A DNA stretch of 64,000 nucleotides from CAWIJK01 sp963836375 (GTDB taxonomy: Bacteria; Actinomycetota; Acidimicrobiia; Acidimicrobiales; RAAP-2). Position 1 is the first letter of the stretch; each line of letters begins with the position of its first letter. Below are positions 43,283 to 52,402 of the stretch, one piece after another. Location of the stretch: NCBI GenBank assembly GCA_963836375.1, contig CAWIJK010000001.1, positions 868,001 through 932,000 on the forward strand. The letters run 5' to 3'. Position numbers and translations under genes: made by a program. The notes beneath the pieces are model-generated. The model did not search any database. It worked only from the letters and a program-made list of their open reading frames with translations, and was not told where the DNA came from.

Positions 43283-44749
43283 ATGCAGCAGGTGCCGTCC
43301 GCACAGCCGAACCCGCGCCGCTGGCTCGGGGTGGTCGGCCTCGGCCTCGGCGTTTTCGCCACGGTGCTCGACACCACCGTCCTAACGGTCGCGGTGCCGA
43401 CCCTGATGCGCGATCTTCACGCATCGCTGTCCGCGGTCCAGTGGGTGATCGCCGGTTACTCGCTGGTCTTTGCCAGCCTGCTGGTGATCTGCGGGCGCAT
43501 CGGTGACCTGTTCGGGCACCGGCGCATGGTCGTAGCCGGGCTGTTCGTCTTCGGCGCTGGCGCGCTTGTCGCCTCGCTGGCGCAGAGCGGGTCGGTGCTG
43601 TTCGTCGGTGACGCGCTGATCGAGGGCATCGGGGCGGCGATGATGAGTTCGTCCTCCTTGGCCCTGGTCAGCATGAACTTCGCGGGCAAGGAACGCGCGG
43701 GCGCCTTCGGGCTGTTTGGTGGGCTGGCGGGCATCGCTGGTGCGTTTGGCCCTGTGATCGGTGGGTGGCTGACCACCGACGCGTCGTGGCGGTGGGCGTT
43801 TCGCATCAACGTCGGACTCGTCCCGATCCTGGCGGTACTGGTCCTTTACGGTTTCGGGCAGGCCCGTGAGCGGGCGCAACGCGAGCGGCTTGACCTTGCC
43901 GGTGCGGCCAGCATCACGGCCGGGTTGTTCCTCATGGTCTTCGCGGTGATCGAGGCGCCCCGCTACGGGTGGTGGCACCCGCTGCGGGCCTACACCATCG
44001 CCGGTACTCAGCTCAACCCGCACAGCCTGTCAGTCGTTCCGCTGGCCCTCGCGCTCGGGGCTGTGTCCTTGGCCACGTTCGTCGCCATCGAGCGCCGCAA
44101 GGACCGCCTCGGCAGAGAGCCGCTGTTCCCGTTCTCCCGGCTGGCCTACCCCAGCTACCACTACGGGATGCTCACCACCGGGCTGCTCGCGGCCGGCGAG
44201 TTCACCATGTTCTTCGTCCTCAGCCTCCTGCTCCAAGACGTGCGCCACTTCTCGGCCTTGCGCGCCGGCCTGTGGATCCTCCCGTTCGGCGTCATGGCGA
44301 TCATCGGCGCGAGCGCCGGGGTGGGGCTCTCTCAGAAGCTCGGCGCCAAGCGCACCGTCGTCATCGGCATGGCGCTTGAGACTGCCGGGCTGGTGTGGGT
44401 AGCGATCGTGATCGGACCGAGCGTCAGCCTCATCCGCCTGATCCCAGCGATCGTCACCTACGGCGTCGGGATGGGCTTCGCCACCGCCCAACTCGGCAAC
44501 CTCACCCTCGCCGAGGTCCCCGACGATCTCTCCGGCGTCGCCAGCGGCGTGAACAACGCCTTTCGCCAGGTCGGCGCCGCTCTCGGTATCGCGATGGTCG
44601 GGTCCGTCTACGCCAGTAGCGGCGCCCGTCCGGGCGTGCTCGTCGCCGCTGGATGCGTCTTCGTCGGACTGATCGCGTCCTCACTCATCCCCAGTGCACC
44701 TCATCCCCCAGGCGAGCACGACGCCAAAATGCCAGCGAAGGCGACGTAG
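43283..44749 (+). CDS. MFS transporter, DHA2-like (14 TM)
   Basis: 488 residues from ATG 43283. TM1 GLGLGVFATVLDTTVLTVAVPTL holds the D-T-T motif of DHA2 drug exporters; CGRIGDLFGHRRM is the loop 2-3 signature. There are about 14 spans, and a motif C-like GPVIGGWL. Exports small toxins or antibiotics at the cost of protons. The start is tentative, with ATG 43241 and TTG 43220 upstream. Confidence 0.9.
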   Translation: MQQVPSAQPNPRRWLGVVGLGLGVFATVLDTTVLTVAVPTLMRDLHASLSAVQWVIAGYSLVFASLLVICGRIGDLFGHRRMVVAGLFVFGAGALVASLAQSGSVLFVGDALIEGIGAAMMSSSSLALVSMNFAGKERAGAFGLFGGLAGIAGAFGPVIGGWLTTDASWRWAFRINVGLVPILAVLVLYGFGQARERAQRERLDLAGAASITAGLFLMVFAVIEAPRYGWWHPLRAYTIAGTQLNPHSLSVVPLALALGAVSLATFVAIERRKDRLGREPLFPFSRLAYPSYHYGMLTTGLLAAGEFTMFFVLSLLLQDVRHFSALRAGLWILPFGVMAIIGASAGVGLSQKLGAKRTVVIGMALETAGLVWVAIVIGPSVSLIRLIPAIVTYGVGMGFATAQLGNLTLAEVPDDLSGVASGVNNAFRQVGAALGIAMVGSVYASSGARPGVLVAAGCVFVGLIASSLIPSAPHPPGEHDAKMPAKAT

Positions 44750-44751
44750 CC

Positions 44752-44925
44752 GTGGCCGACCGGCCGTCCGTCCGCGGTGTTGTTCGAGGCCACACGGTCG
44801 TTGCGGTCAGGGCTCTGCGCGCCCATCTGACCGAGCCGTGGACGCTCAACTCACTGGCCGAAGAAGTCCACCTCTCGCGCTCCCAGCTCGTGCGGTCCTT
44901 CGACCCCGTGGAGAAGCAAAAGTAG
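44752..44925 (+). pseudogene. Truncated AraC-type regulator
   Basis: GTG 44752 starts 2 bp after the MFS stop. RGVVRGHTVVAVRALRAHL and EPWTLNSLAEEVHLSRSQLVRSFD match the first HTH helix pair of the AraC paralogs at 46453, 54300 and 56147, then the frame ends in EKQK. The second HTH is missing. Likely a remnant of the same regulator. Confidence 0.75.
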
Positions 44926-45046
44926 CTGCGTCGTTTTGAGCCGTCTCGGAGATCGTAGCTACCGCCTGCGGTGCGGATGGCCTTGGACGCCCGTCTGCCT
45001 GTGGGTGGGTTGGTCGCCGGCTGCTTCTCAGCGTGTAGGGGTGTCT

Positions 45047-45517
45047 CTACTGGTTGGGTGCGATCACGGTTTGGAGGGCGTTCTTGAGCTGGCGGACTTC
45101 CGCCGCCTTGAGTGCGCCGAGGAATTGCCGCTCGCACTCGTCGACCACTCCTGCGGCGCGGGCTCGAAGCTCGCGGCCAACGGGCGTGATCTGTATGACG
45201 TTGCGGCGCCGGTCGTCACGGTCCGGGTGTCGCTGGACCATTCCTCTTTCTTCGAGTTGGTCGAGAACGGCGACCAGGGTGGTCCGGTCGATCCCCGAAC
45301 GCTCGCCTAGCTCGGCCTGTGAGAGGGGGCGGCGGTCATCGAGGCAGATGAGCGTCGCCCACTCGCGGGTGTCGATCCCCAGCGGCGCCAGGGCGGTGCG
45401 GACGTGCTCGCCGAACCTCAGCTGAGCCTGCTTGAGCAGATAGCCCAGCCGAGGGGTGTCGTCAGCAGTGAGAGAGGGCGGCGGCGCTTGGGGATCGGGA
45501 CGGCTTTGGGGTGACAC
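45047..45517 (-). CDS. MarR-family regulator
   Basis: 156 residues. The winged helix reads REWATLICLDDRRPLSQAELGERSGIDRTTLVAVLDQLEERGMVQRHPDRDDRRRNVIQITPVG, with the D-x-R wing. Divergent from the NmrA-like gene, with an inverted repeat between them. Likely senses an electrophile or aromatic acid. Confidence 0.9.
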   Translation of the reverse strand: MSPQSRPDPQAPPPSLTADDTPRLGYLLKQAQLRFGEHVRTALAPLGIDTREWATLICLDDRRPLSQAELGERSGIDRTTLVAVLDQLEERGMVQRHPDRDDRRRNVIQITPVGRELRARAAGVVDECERQFLGALKAAEVRQLKNALQTVIAPNQ

Positions 45518-45524
45518 GAGTCAT

Positions 45525-45577
45525 ATCGTACAGTAGGCTGATCGTTCAGATCACTGATAATCCGTATCCTGTATGAT
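45525..45577. promoter_or_regulatory. Putative MarR operator
   Basis: ATCGTACAG (45525-45533) and CTGTATGAT (45569-45577) form an 8/9 inverted repeat spanning the intergenic region of the divergent MarR and NmrA-like genes. Confidence 0.45.
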
Positions 45578-45604
45578 GCGCCGTCCGAGATCCTGGAGGT
45601 CCCC

Positions 45605-46492
45605 TTGCTCGTAATCACCACCCCGACCGGCCAGATCGGCCGCCAAGTCCTCGACAAAACTCTGGAAGGCCAGACCGACGACCACGAGCTACGCGTGTTG
45701 GTCAGGGACCCCGCGCGCCTCCCGTCACGCGTATCCGGCCGCGTCGAGGTCGTACGGGGCTCTCTGACCGACCCCAGCGTTCTCGCCACCGCGTTCGCCG
45801 GGGCCGACAGCGTGTTCTGGCTCCTGCCCCCGGACCCCCAGGCCCCGAGCGTCGAGGCACACGTCCTCGACTTCACTCGGCCGCTATGTCAGGCGATCAC
45901 CGAGCAGGGCGTCAAGCGCCTGGTCTATGTCACCGGCCTCGACGGCGGGCTGGTCCAGAACACCGAGGCCGAGCCGGCCGGAGCCGTGATGGGCGAGCTG
46001 ATCGCACAGACCGGCGTCAGTTACCGGGCGCTGCGGCTGCCGGCGTTCATGGACAACCTGCTCCAGCAGCTCGGCCCGATCAAGCACCAGGGGACGTTCT
46101 TCTATCCGATCTCCCCGGACCGCAAGCTGCCGACGATCGCCACCCGCGATATCGCCACCGTCGCTGCCCACCTGCTGCTCGACGGCACCTGGAGCGGTCA
46201 GCAGAACCTGCCGTTGCTCGGCGCCGAGGACCTCTCCTACAACGACATGGCCCAGATCATGTCCGACGTGCTCGACCGGCCAGTCCGCTACCAGCAGGTC
46301 CCCGCCGAGGCGTTCAAAGCCAACCTCATCCAGCACGGAATGGCCGAGCCGTGGGCGCAGAACCTCACCGACCTACTTGTCGCCGTCGATCACGGCATTT
46401 ACAACATCGAACCACGCACCCCCGCATCAACCACTCCGACCACCTTCCGCCAATGGTGCCAAGAGATCCTCAACCCAGCGATCCTCGCCTAA
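45605..46492 (+). CDS. NmrA-like NAD(P)-binding protein
   Basis: 295 residues. TTG 45605 follows GGAGG. The Rossmann start VITTPTGQIGRQVL (a GxxGxxG variant) and the NAD(P)-binding LVRDPARL are typical of NmrA/QOR2-like quinone oxidoreductases or atypical SDRs. VYVTGLDGG and PTIATRDIATVAA fit. Regulated by the divergent MarR. Confidence 0.88.
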   Translation: MLVITTPTGQIGRQVLDKTLEGQTDDHELRVLVRDPARLPSRVSGRVEVVRGSLTDPSVLATAFAGADSVFWLLPPDPQAPSVEAHVLDFTRPLCQAITEQGVKRLVYVTGLDGGLVQNTEAEPAGAVMGELIAQTGVSYRALRLPAFMDNLLQQLGPIKHQGTFFYPISPDRKLPTIATRDIATVAAHLLLDGTWSGQQNLPLLGAEDLSYNDMAQIMSDVLDRPVRYQQVPAEAFKANLIQHGMAEPWAQNLTDLLVAVDHGIYNIEPRTPASTTPTTFRQWCQEILNPAILA

Positions 46493-46908
46493 CTGCCAGC
46501 ACGACCACCGCCAACGACAAGGAGCGACCCCGGCGGCCCGCGACTGGGCTGCCGGCCCCACACGGCATCGTCCGTGGCCACGCCGTCACCGCGGTCAAGA
46601 TGCTGCACGCCCGGCTGGCTGAACAGTGGACGCTGAGTTCATTGGCCGAAGCGATCCACTTGTCGCGCTCACAGCTTGTGCGGGCGTTTGACGCCACCCT
46701 AGGAATGAGCCCAATGGCCTATCTACGCCAGATGAGGGTCGAGCAGATGGCGCGGCTGCTGGTCTCCACGGACCTGTCAGTTGCCGAGGCCGCCCGCTCG
46801 GTGGGCTGGAGAAACCAGTTTCACGCCAGCCAGTGTTTCCACGCCGCTTACGGGGTCTCGCCTACCGAGTTTCGCCGCCGTCACGCCAGGCCACCACATA
46901 TCGCCTGA
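46453..46908 (+). CDS. AraC-type regulator (HTH only)
   Basis: ATG 46453 overlaps the end of the NmrA gene; the first confident residues are GIVRGHAVTAVKMLHARLAE. Two HTH units follow: WTLSSLAEAIHLSRSQLVRAFD and VAEAARSVGWRNQFHASQCFHAAYGVSPTEFRRR. It lacks a ligand-binding domain, like its paralogs at 54300 and 56147. The start is tentative. Confidence 0.85.
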   Translation: MVPRDPQPSDPRLTASTTTANDKERPRRPATGLPAPHGIVRGHAVTAVKMLHARLAEQWTLSSLAEAIHLSRSQLVRAFDATLGMSPMAYLRQMRVEQMARLLVSTDLSVAEAARSVGWRNQFHASQCFHAAYGVSPTEFRRRHARPPHIA

Positions 46909-47181
46909 CCCCCTCGGCGCAGCGCATGTCTTATCGGTTGTCGCCGAGTCGTCCGTGAGCAGGCGAAGCGGTCTGGATGGGATGGGTCATTACTGAATGG
47001 CGCGAATCCATGCGGGCTGGTCGCATGGTGCGTTTGGTGGCTGCGGCTTTACCGGGTGGGGTGCTATGGCTGGTGGTGAGCCTGCCGAGTTGTTTGGAGT
47101 GGATGGAGTGGTAGCCCGGCTCGTCTTGCGTACCTGGCCTACGACACGCCGCCGGTCGGCGGTTCGTGCGGGTCAGGAGGG

Positions 47182-48303
47182 ATGGCGATGGCGCCACGCA
47201 GGACGACAGCCAAGACGGCGGATGAGGTTCGGGAGGCTCGTGAAGCGAAGCTGACGGAGCTGTCGGGCCGGCTGGAGGGCGCGGTCGGCAGGTTGGTGTC
47301 GGGTGAGGATTGGGCGGCGGCGGTCCGGTTCGCCGCGCGGTTTCGGTCGCGATCGTTCGCGAACACGTTGTTGATCTTCGCCCAGCATCAGGACGCTTTT
47401 GAGCAGGGGCGGGTGAGCGAGCCGTTCCCCTCGTATGTCGCCGGGTACGAGCAGTGGAAAACGTTGGGCCGTCAGGTCGCCAAGGGTCAGACGGGTTACA
47501 TGATCTACGCGCCGGTGACGGCCCGGTTCGCGACGACCAACCCGGTGGATGCGGAGTCGTGGCGTCGGCTTGATCGTGGCGAGAAGGGCCGGCCGGGTGG
47601 GGTCGTGCGCTCCAAGATGGTCGGCGTCAAGCCGGCCTACGTGTGGGACGTGAGCCAGACCAGCGGCGATCCGATCCCCGAGCGCCCCCGCCCGCGGCTG
47701 CTGGCCGGTGAGGCACCCGCGGGGTTGTGGGAGGCACTTGCCAAGCAGGTCGGTGAGCGCGGCTTCACGCTGAGCGATGCGCCGGATGCGGTGGCGCTGG
47801 GCGGCGCGAACGGCGTGACGGACTTCCTGGCGCGCACGGTCCAGGTGCGCGCGGACATGGATGACGCAGCGCGGGTCAAGACGCTGGCGCACGAGCTGGC
47901 GCATATCGAGTTGGGGCATGAGGATCGCCGCCCGGCGGGGTTGCATCGCGGCATCGGTGAGGTCGAGGCCGAGTCGGTCGCGTTGATGGTGTGCGCGAGC
48001 TTCGAGATCGACTCAACCGACTACACGGTCCCGTATGTCGCCTCGTGGTCCTCCCAGGTCAAGGACAGCTCACCGTTGGAGGTCATCCGCGCGACGGGTG
48101 AGCGCGCACGAACAACGGCGCTGGCGATCCTCGACGGGTTGCCGGCGGCGCCAGTCGGTGACGGCGACCCGCCCGGCCTCGACCGCAGCGTCGGCAAGGG
48201 GCCAGGGCGTGAGCGGCCGGGAGCAGAGCGCACCACGCTGACGCCGACCCGCCCAGCGACACGGCCGGTCGAGCTGCCGGAGCCCGCGGCGGTGGGGTGG
48301 TGA
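47182..48303 (+). CDS. ardC: ArdC-like antirestriction protein with zinc-peptidase motif
   Basis: 373 residues. The N-terminus is of the ArdC type (SFANTLLIFAQHQDAFEQGR...YVAGYEQWKTLGRQVAKGQTGYMIYAPV), a ssDNA-binding domain. Next comes HELAH (HExxH, about residue 237) with EVEAESVA, a metallopeptidase set. ArdC proteins protect incoming single-stranded DNA from restriction. Upstream SD is AGGAGG. The stop overlaps the primase gene. Confidence 0.88.
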   Translation: MAMAPRRTTAKTADEVREAREAKLTELSGRLEGAVGRLVSGEDWAAAVRFAARFRSRSFANTLLIFAQHQDAFEQGRVSEPFPSYVAGYEQWKTLGRQVAKGQTGYMIYAPVTARFATTNPVDAESWRRLDRGEKGRPGGVVRSKMVGVKPAYVWDVSQTSGDPIPERPRPRLLAGEAPAGLWEALAKQVGERGFTLSDAPDAVALGGANGVTDFLARTVQVRADMDDAARVKTLAHELAHIELGHEDRRPAGLHRGIGEVEAESVALMVCASFEIDSTDYTVPYVASWSSQVKDSSPLEVIRATGERARTTALAILDGLPAAPVGDGDPPGLDRSVGKGPGRERPGAERTTLTPTRPATRPVELPEPAAVGW

Positions 48304-49187
48304 CCCCGCCCGCGATCACGCCGGCCGACGTGATGGCCGCAGCGGGAGGGCTGTCATTGCCGGCCGCCGCGGTCGCGTATGTGCGAGCGGGCCTGTTGGT
48401 TTTCCCGTGCGTGGCAGGTGAGAAGCGCCCGTTGACCGAGCACGGGTTCACCGAAGCGACCGCCGATGTGAACCGAGTCGGTCGGTGGTGGCGGCGGTGG
48501 CCGCAGGCGAACATCGGTCTTGCGACCGGCCGGGCCGGCGGGTTCGACGTGCTGGACATCGACCTGCATCCCGAGGGGTCGGGGTTCCCGGCGCTCGGCC
48601 GGGCACGCCAGGCCGGGCTCGCGGACGGCTGGGCGGTACTGGTCCGGTCCCCGTCTGGCGGTGTGCATCTCTACTTCCCCGTCGATCCCGAGCGCGAGCA
48701 GCGGTCGTGGGCGATCCCGCGTGCGCATGTGGATTTTCGTGGGGCGGGCGGCTACGTCATCGCCCCACCGTCGCGGATCACCGATGAGCGTGGAGTCGAG
48801 CGGGGGTATCGGCTGATCGACACGGGCCGTGACCCGCAGCCCGTCGATGCCGGGGAGCTGCGCCGTCTGCTGGACCCGCCCCGCCCGCATCCGCAGGTCC
48901 GGCCGGGGATCGGGCTGGCCGGCGGGTCCGGCGAGAGGTTGGGGGCGTGGCTGGCCGCCCAGCCGGAAGGCAACCGCAACCGGGCGCTGTTCTGGGCCGC
49001 GTGCCGCCAGGCCGAGGCCGGCGTGACCGAAGACGAAGCGCGACTCGTGCTCGGTTCAGCCGCCGGGCGAACGGGATTGGGTGAGCGCGAGATCGACGCG
49101 ACCCTGGCCTCCGCCTACCGCACCACCATCCGTCGGCAGCACGACACGCCGACCACAAGTATGACGGCGGGAGGGCTGGGCCGATGA
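48300..49187 (+). CDS. Bifunctional DNA primase/polymerase
   Basis: 295 residues from GTG. The prim-pol domain (Pfam Prim-Pol) is seen in VFPCVAGEKRPLTEHGFTEAT, DVLDIDLHPEG (catalytic acids) and SPSGGVHLYFPVD (sGxHxYF). The C-terminal part resembles the primase alpha helical tail. It would prime transferred single-stranded DNA. Overlaps ArdC and DUF2637. Confidence 0.88.
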   Translation: MTPPAITPADVMAAAGGLSLPAAAVAYVRAGLLVFPCVAGEKRPLTEHGFTEATADVNRVGRWWRRWPQANIGLATGRAGGFDVLDIDLHPEGSGFPALGRARQAGLADGWAVLVRSPSGGVHLYFPVDPEREQRSWAIPRAHVDFRGAGGYVIAPPSRITDERGVERGYRLIDTGRDPQPVDAGELRRLLDPPRPHPQVRPGIGLAGGSGERLGAWLAAQPEGNRNRALFWAACRQAEAGVTEDEARLVLGSAAGRTGLGEREIDATLASAYRTTIRRQHDTPTTSMTAGGLGR

Positions 49188-49915
49188 CGGCGCCGGCATC
49201 GAGCGCAGCCGTGGTCCCTCGGGAATCGGGCCGGCTGGTGCTCGGTGTGGCGGTGACGGGAACGGTGTTCATCGCGCTGGGCGCGTTCTGGCTCTCGTTC
49301 ACGTCGCTGTCTGCTCTGGCCCGCAGTTGTGGGATTCCGGCTGATCGGGCGTGGATGTGGCCGCTGATCGTGGACGGTGTGATCGTCGTCGCCACCGTCT
49401 CGGTGGTCGCGATGAGCGGCAGCGGCCTGGAGCGCAGCGCGACCCGATACCCGTGGCTGCTACTGAGCGCTGGGGCAGCCGTGTCGGTACTAGCGAACGC
49501 CAGCCACGCAATCGTAACCGCCGATGCCAGAGTGCCCTCGGTGCTCGCGGCGTTGGTAGCGGCGGTCCCCCCGGTGGTGCTGGTGGCGATCACGCATCTG
49601 ACCGTGGAGCTGACTCGCCGCCCGGACCCGGCGCCCCCGGCAAGCGCATCTGGCCGGGCGGCTCAGCGCCCCAAGCGTCCGTCGCGGACGCCAGCTCCGG
49701 TCGATGGGAACGGACCGATTGGTGAGGCCCTGCGGCTGCGAGCGCACACGTCGTTGACGAACCGGGAGATCGCCACGCGGCTCGGGGTGCATCCCTCCAC
49801 CGTCGGCCGCTGGCTGAAGTCACGAGGCGCCCCGACGCTCCCCGCGGCGCGAGCGCCGTTGGAGCTTCCCGGCAGCACGCAGAACGAGACATCTGAGGAA
49901 AGGAGACCACAGTGA
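49184..49915 (+). CDS. DUF2637 membrane protein with HTH tail
   Basis: ATG 49184 overlaps the primase stop by 4 bp. 243 residues: four membrane spans (about 20-42, 58-78, 86-105 and 115-135) in the DUF2637 pattern, AWMWPLIVDGVIVVATVSVVAMSG included. A C-terminal HTH (SLTNREIATRLGVHPSTVGRWL) is fused. DUF2637 proteins are common in actinobacterial plasmids and spread genes. Confidence 0.85.
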   Translation: MTAPASSAAVVPRESGRLVLGVAVTGTVFIALGAFWLSFTSLSALARSCGIPADRAWMWPLIVDGVIVVATVSVVAMSGSGLERSATRYPWLLLSAGAAVSVLANASHAIVTADARVPSVLAALVAAVPPVVLVAITHLTVELTRRPDPAPPASASGRAAQRPKRPSRTPAPVDGNGPIGEALRLRAHTSLTNREIATRLGVHPSTVGRWLKSRGAPTLPAARAPLELPGSTQNETSEERRPQ

Positions 49916-50271
49916 ACATAGACCAAGACCGGCAACGAGCCGATCAGAGCAAACAGCACGACCACGATGGGTTGGCTGGCACGGAGTCCCCGCGCGAGCT
50001 ATTGGCCGTTCACGATCCGTCCAAGCAAGCTGCCCCCAACGGTCGGCAGGCGGTGGGTCGCGGGCACGGAGTGACGGTGCAGTGGGTAAGGCCGACGGAG
50101 CTGGCAGCCCGAATCGCCGCCCGCACGACCGCGGGTGCCGTAGCGGCACATGTGGCCGCCCACCATCAGGTGCGCGAGAACGTCCCAGCGCGGTTGGCGC
50201 CGCTGTCGGCGTTCGGCCGCCAGGCCCAGTCCGGGCCGATGACGGTCGAGCGGTCGGTGGTCGGCCGTTGA
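49912..50271 (+). CDS. Hypothetical protein (119 aa)
   Basis: GTG 49912 overlaps the preceding stop (GTGA). Hydrophilic N-terminus, Arg/Ala-rich helices later. No domain seen, but position inside the operon and base use support coding. Confidence 0.6.
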   Translation: MNIDQDRQRADQSKQHDHDGLAGTESPRELLAVHDPSKQAAPNGRQAVGRGHGVTVQWVRPTELAARIAARTTAGAVAAHVAAHHQVRENVPARLAPLSAFGRQAQSGPMTVERSVVGR

Positions 50272-50460
50272 CGCTCCACCGTGTGCGTGTCTGCGCTGCC
50301 GTGCCGCGTGAGCGGCCCGTCTCGGGGATGTTGCTGATGACCTGACGCCTACGGGCGACCCCAGCGGTGTTCCTTGGGCGGCTGCGGTGGCGCGGGGCGC
50401 GCACCTGTTGGTTGCCATGCCCGCCCATCCGCTTTCCCGCCATGTTCCCGCGCCGGCCCC

Positions 50461-51270
50461 GTGCCGGGCGCCGGGTCCGAGCCGGCGTTTACCAGCTCGG
50501 CGGGGCTGCGCGCGATCCTTGACCGAGTTCATGACGCCGGGGACGGAGCATGGCGGGCCGATCCAGAAGCGACCGCGCTGCTGGCGTACACGATCGACAG
50601 GTATGCGCCACTGGCCCGCAGTTGGCACCGCGACCCCGGCGAGGCAGCTACGGCGGCATTCATGGCGATGCGCCACGACGGGGTGCGCCGGGCGGCGGAC
50701 CCGTGGGCGGTCGTCACCCGCGCGGTGCAGGTCAGCCTCTCGGCGGAGAATCACGCCGAACGGCACCTCACCTCGACTGAAAAGGCCCGGCGCACCCAGC
50801 ACGCCGAGTACGACGCGCCGGTCCGGGCCGGTGAACTGACCGACACGCTCCCCTTCGCGATCCACGACTCGCAGCGCGAGCCGGAGACCGAGCCGGTGAT
50901 CGCCGATGCGATCGTGCTGATGGAGCTGCTGGGCTGGCCGACGCTGGTAGCCGGCGCAGCGGTGGAGTACGTCGCTGGGCGGCTGGCCGACGCTGGCAGC
51001 ATCCCGGCCGCCTATGAGGCGTTGCGACGCGACAGCGCGTTCCGCGCCCAGCTCGATCTCGATCGCCAAGCGTGGACCGGGCTGCTCGGCGTGCTGCTCG
51101 GCTCCCGTCCACAGCCCGGCCGCCCGACCCGCAAGGGCGTGTTGGCACGGCTGCTGCTGGGCGAGAGCGTCCGTGAGCTGTTGGACGACACCGGCCTGGT
51201 GCGTTCGGTGCTTGCCTCCCGTCCCTGGCTCCCCGCTCCGCTGTCACCGGGAGATGAGTTCGGTGAGTAG
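50461..51270 (+). CDS. Hypothetical protein, conjugative-element type
   Basis: The real part begins at FTSSAGLRAILDRVHDAG; GTG 50461 is chosen as start (269 aa). The protein is helical and acidic (YTIDRYAPLARSWHRDPGEAATAAFMAMR). It is of a class found before ParB-like genes of actinobacterial ICEs; function unknown. Its 3' end overlaps the ParB gene. Confidence 0.7.
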   Translation: MPGAGSEPAFTSSAGLRAILDRVHDAGDGAWRADPEATALLAYTIDRYAPLARSWHRDPGEAATAAFMAMRHDGVRRAADPWAVVTRAVQVSLSAENHAERHLTSTEKARRTQHAEYDAPVRAGELTDTLPFAIHDSQREPETEPVIADAIVLMELLGWPTLVAGAAVEYVAGRLADAGSIPAAYEALRRDSAFRAQLDLDRQAWTGLLGVLLGSRPQPGRPTRKGVLARLLLGESVRELLDDTGLVRSVLASRPWLPAPLSPGDEFGE

Positions 51271-52330
51271 CGGCGGCGGTGTGGAGCTGGACCGGCCGGT
51301 CGCGTCGATCTGGGTCGGCGCGCGCTTCCGCCACGACCTCGGGGACCTGGACGAGCTGTGCGAGTCGATCGCCAAGCTCGGACTGTTGCAGCCGATCACG
51401 ATCACCCCCAACGGCATCCTGGTCTGCGGCGCCCGCCGCCTCGCCGCGGTCAAACGGCTCGGATGGGAACAGATCAAGGTGTGGATCACCGCCACCGTCT
51501 CGACCCGGCTGGCGGAGGTCTTGGCCGAGCAGCACGAGAACACGATCCGCAAGCCGCTAGCGCCAACCGAGGCCGCAGCGCTGTACGCCGAGCTGAAGGC
51601 TTTGTATGCGGCGGACGCGGCCCGTCGTCAAGCGGCCTCCAGATTCGGGTCTGACGGCGGTGGAAACTTTCCATCACCGCAGGCCCCGACCCCGGCGGGG
51701 AAGGCGCGCGAGCAGGCAGCACGGGCGATCACCGGCCAGGACTCCTCAAGGTCGCTGGACCGGGTGATCGAGGTCCAACATCTCGCCGACGACCCGGACA
51801 CCCCCGACCCGGTGCGCGAGGTCGCTCGCAGGGAGCTGGCGCAGATGGACACCGATGGGAAGGTCTACGGCCATTACCTGAGTGTGCAGGCCGCCGCCAG
51901 CACCGACGCGCTGGCCCGCTTGGCCGAGGACCCCGAGCTGCCCGAGACCGTCCGGTCTCGCGCCGCGGGCGAGCTGGACACCCTGGATCGCACTCAGCCT
52001 CCGGCGGAGCTGGTCAAGGCCGCGCACGCGGCCATCGCCCGCGCCACGCACTCCACCCCTGACCATGACAGTGCTGACGAGCTGCGGCTGGTGGCCGTGA
52101 AGCACTACGGACTGCGGGCGTTGCTGGCGACGATGCAGGAGATGGACGGGTGGTGGCGGCACTACGACCCGGCCGAGATCGCCGCCGGCCTGTCTGACGA
52201 GCAGTGGGAACAGTTGTGCGCCTGCCTGGACAGCAGCACCGCATTCATCCGGTCGATCGGCGATGTCCGCCACCACGGCTCGCCAAGTGAGTCCTCAGCG
52301 GACCAGCCACCACGAGCCGCCTGCTTCTGA
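51254..52330 (+). CDS. ParB/Srx-domain protein
   Basis: 358 residues from ATG 51254, 17 bp before the end of the preceding gene. ParB motifs: LCESIAKLGLLQPITITPNGILVCGARRLAAVKRLGWEQIKVWI (box I/II, GxRR), EQHENTIRKPLAPTEAA. A central charged linker and helical C-terminus follow. Probably segregation or regulation of the element. Confidence 0.87.
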   Translation: MSSVSSGGGVELDRPVASIWVGARFRHDLGDLDELCESIAKLGLLQPITITPNGILVCGARRLAAVKRLGWEQIKVWITATVSTRLAEVLAEQHENTIRKPLAPTEAAALYAELKALYAADAARRQAASRFGSDGGGNFPSPQAPTPAGKAREQAARAITGQDSSRSLDRVIEVQHLADDPDTPDPVREVARRELAQMDTDGKVYGHYLSVQAAASTDALARLAEDPELPETVRSRAAGELDTLDRTQPPAELVKAAHAAIARATHSTPDHDSADELRLVAVKHYGLRALLATMQEMDGWWRHYDPAEIAAGLSDEQWEQLCACLDSSTAFIRSIGDVRHHGSPSESSADQPPRAACF

Positions 52331-52357
52331 GCCGACCACGAAGAAGGGGCCGGGCCG

Positions 52358-52371
52358 CGCACCTGAACGGC
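52358..52371 (+). promoter_or_regulatory. Leader motif CGCACCTG, site 2
   Basis: CGCACCTGAACGGC lies within a stem-loop (AGAAGGG ... CCCTTCT) in the gap before the GTG 52403 of the TcpC-like gene. Confidence 0.5.
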
Positions 52372-52402
52372 GACCCGTCCCTTCTCGTGCTGGGAGCAAG
52401 CC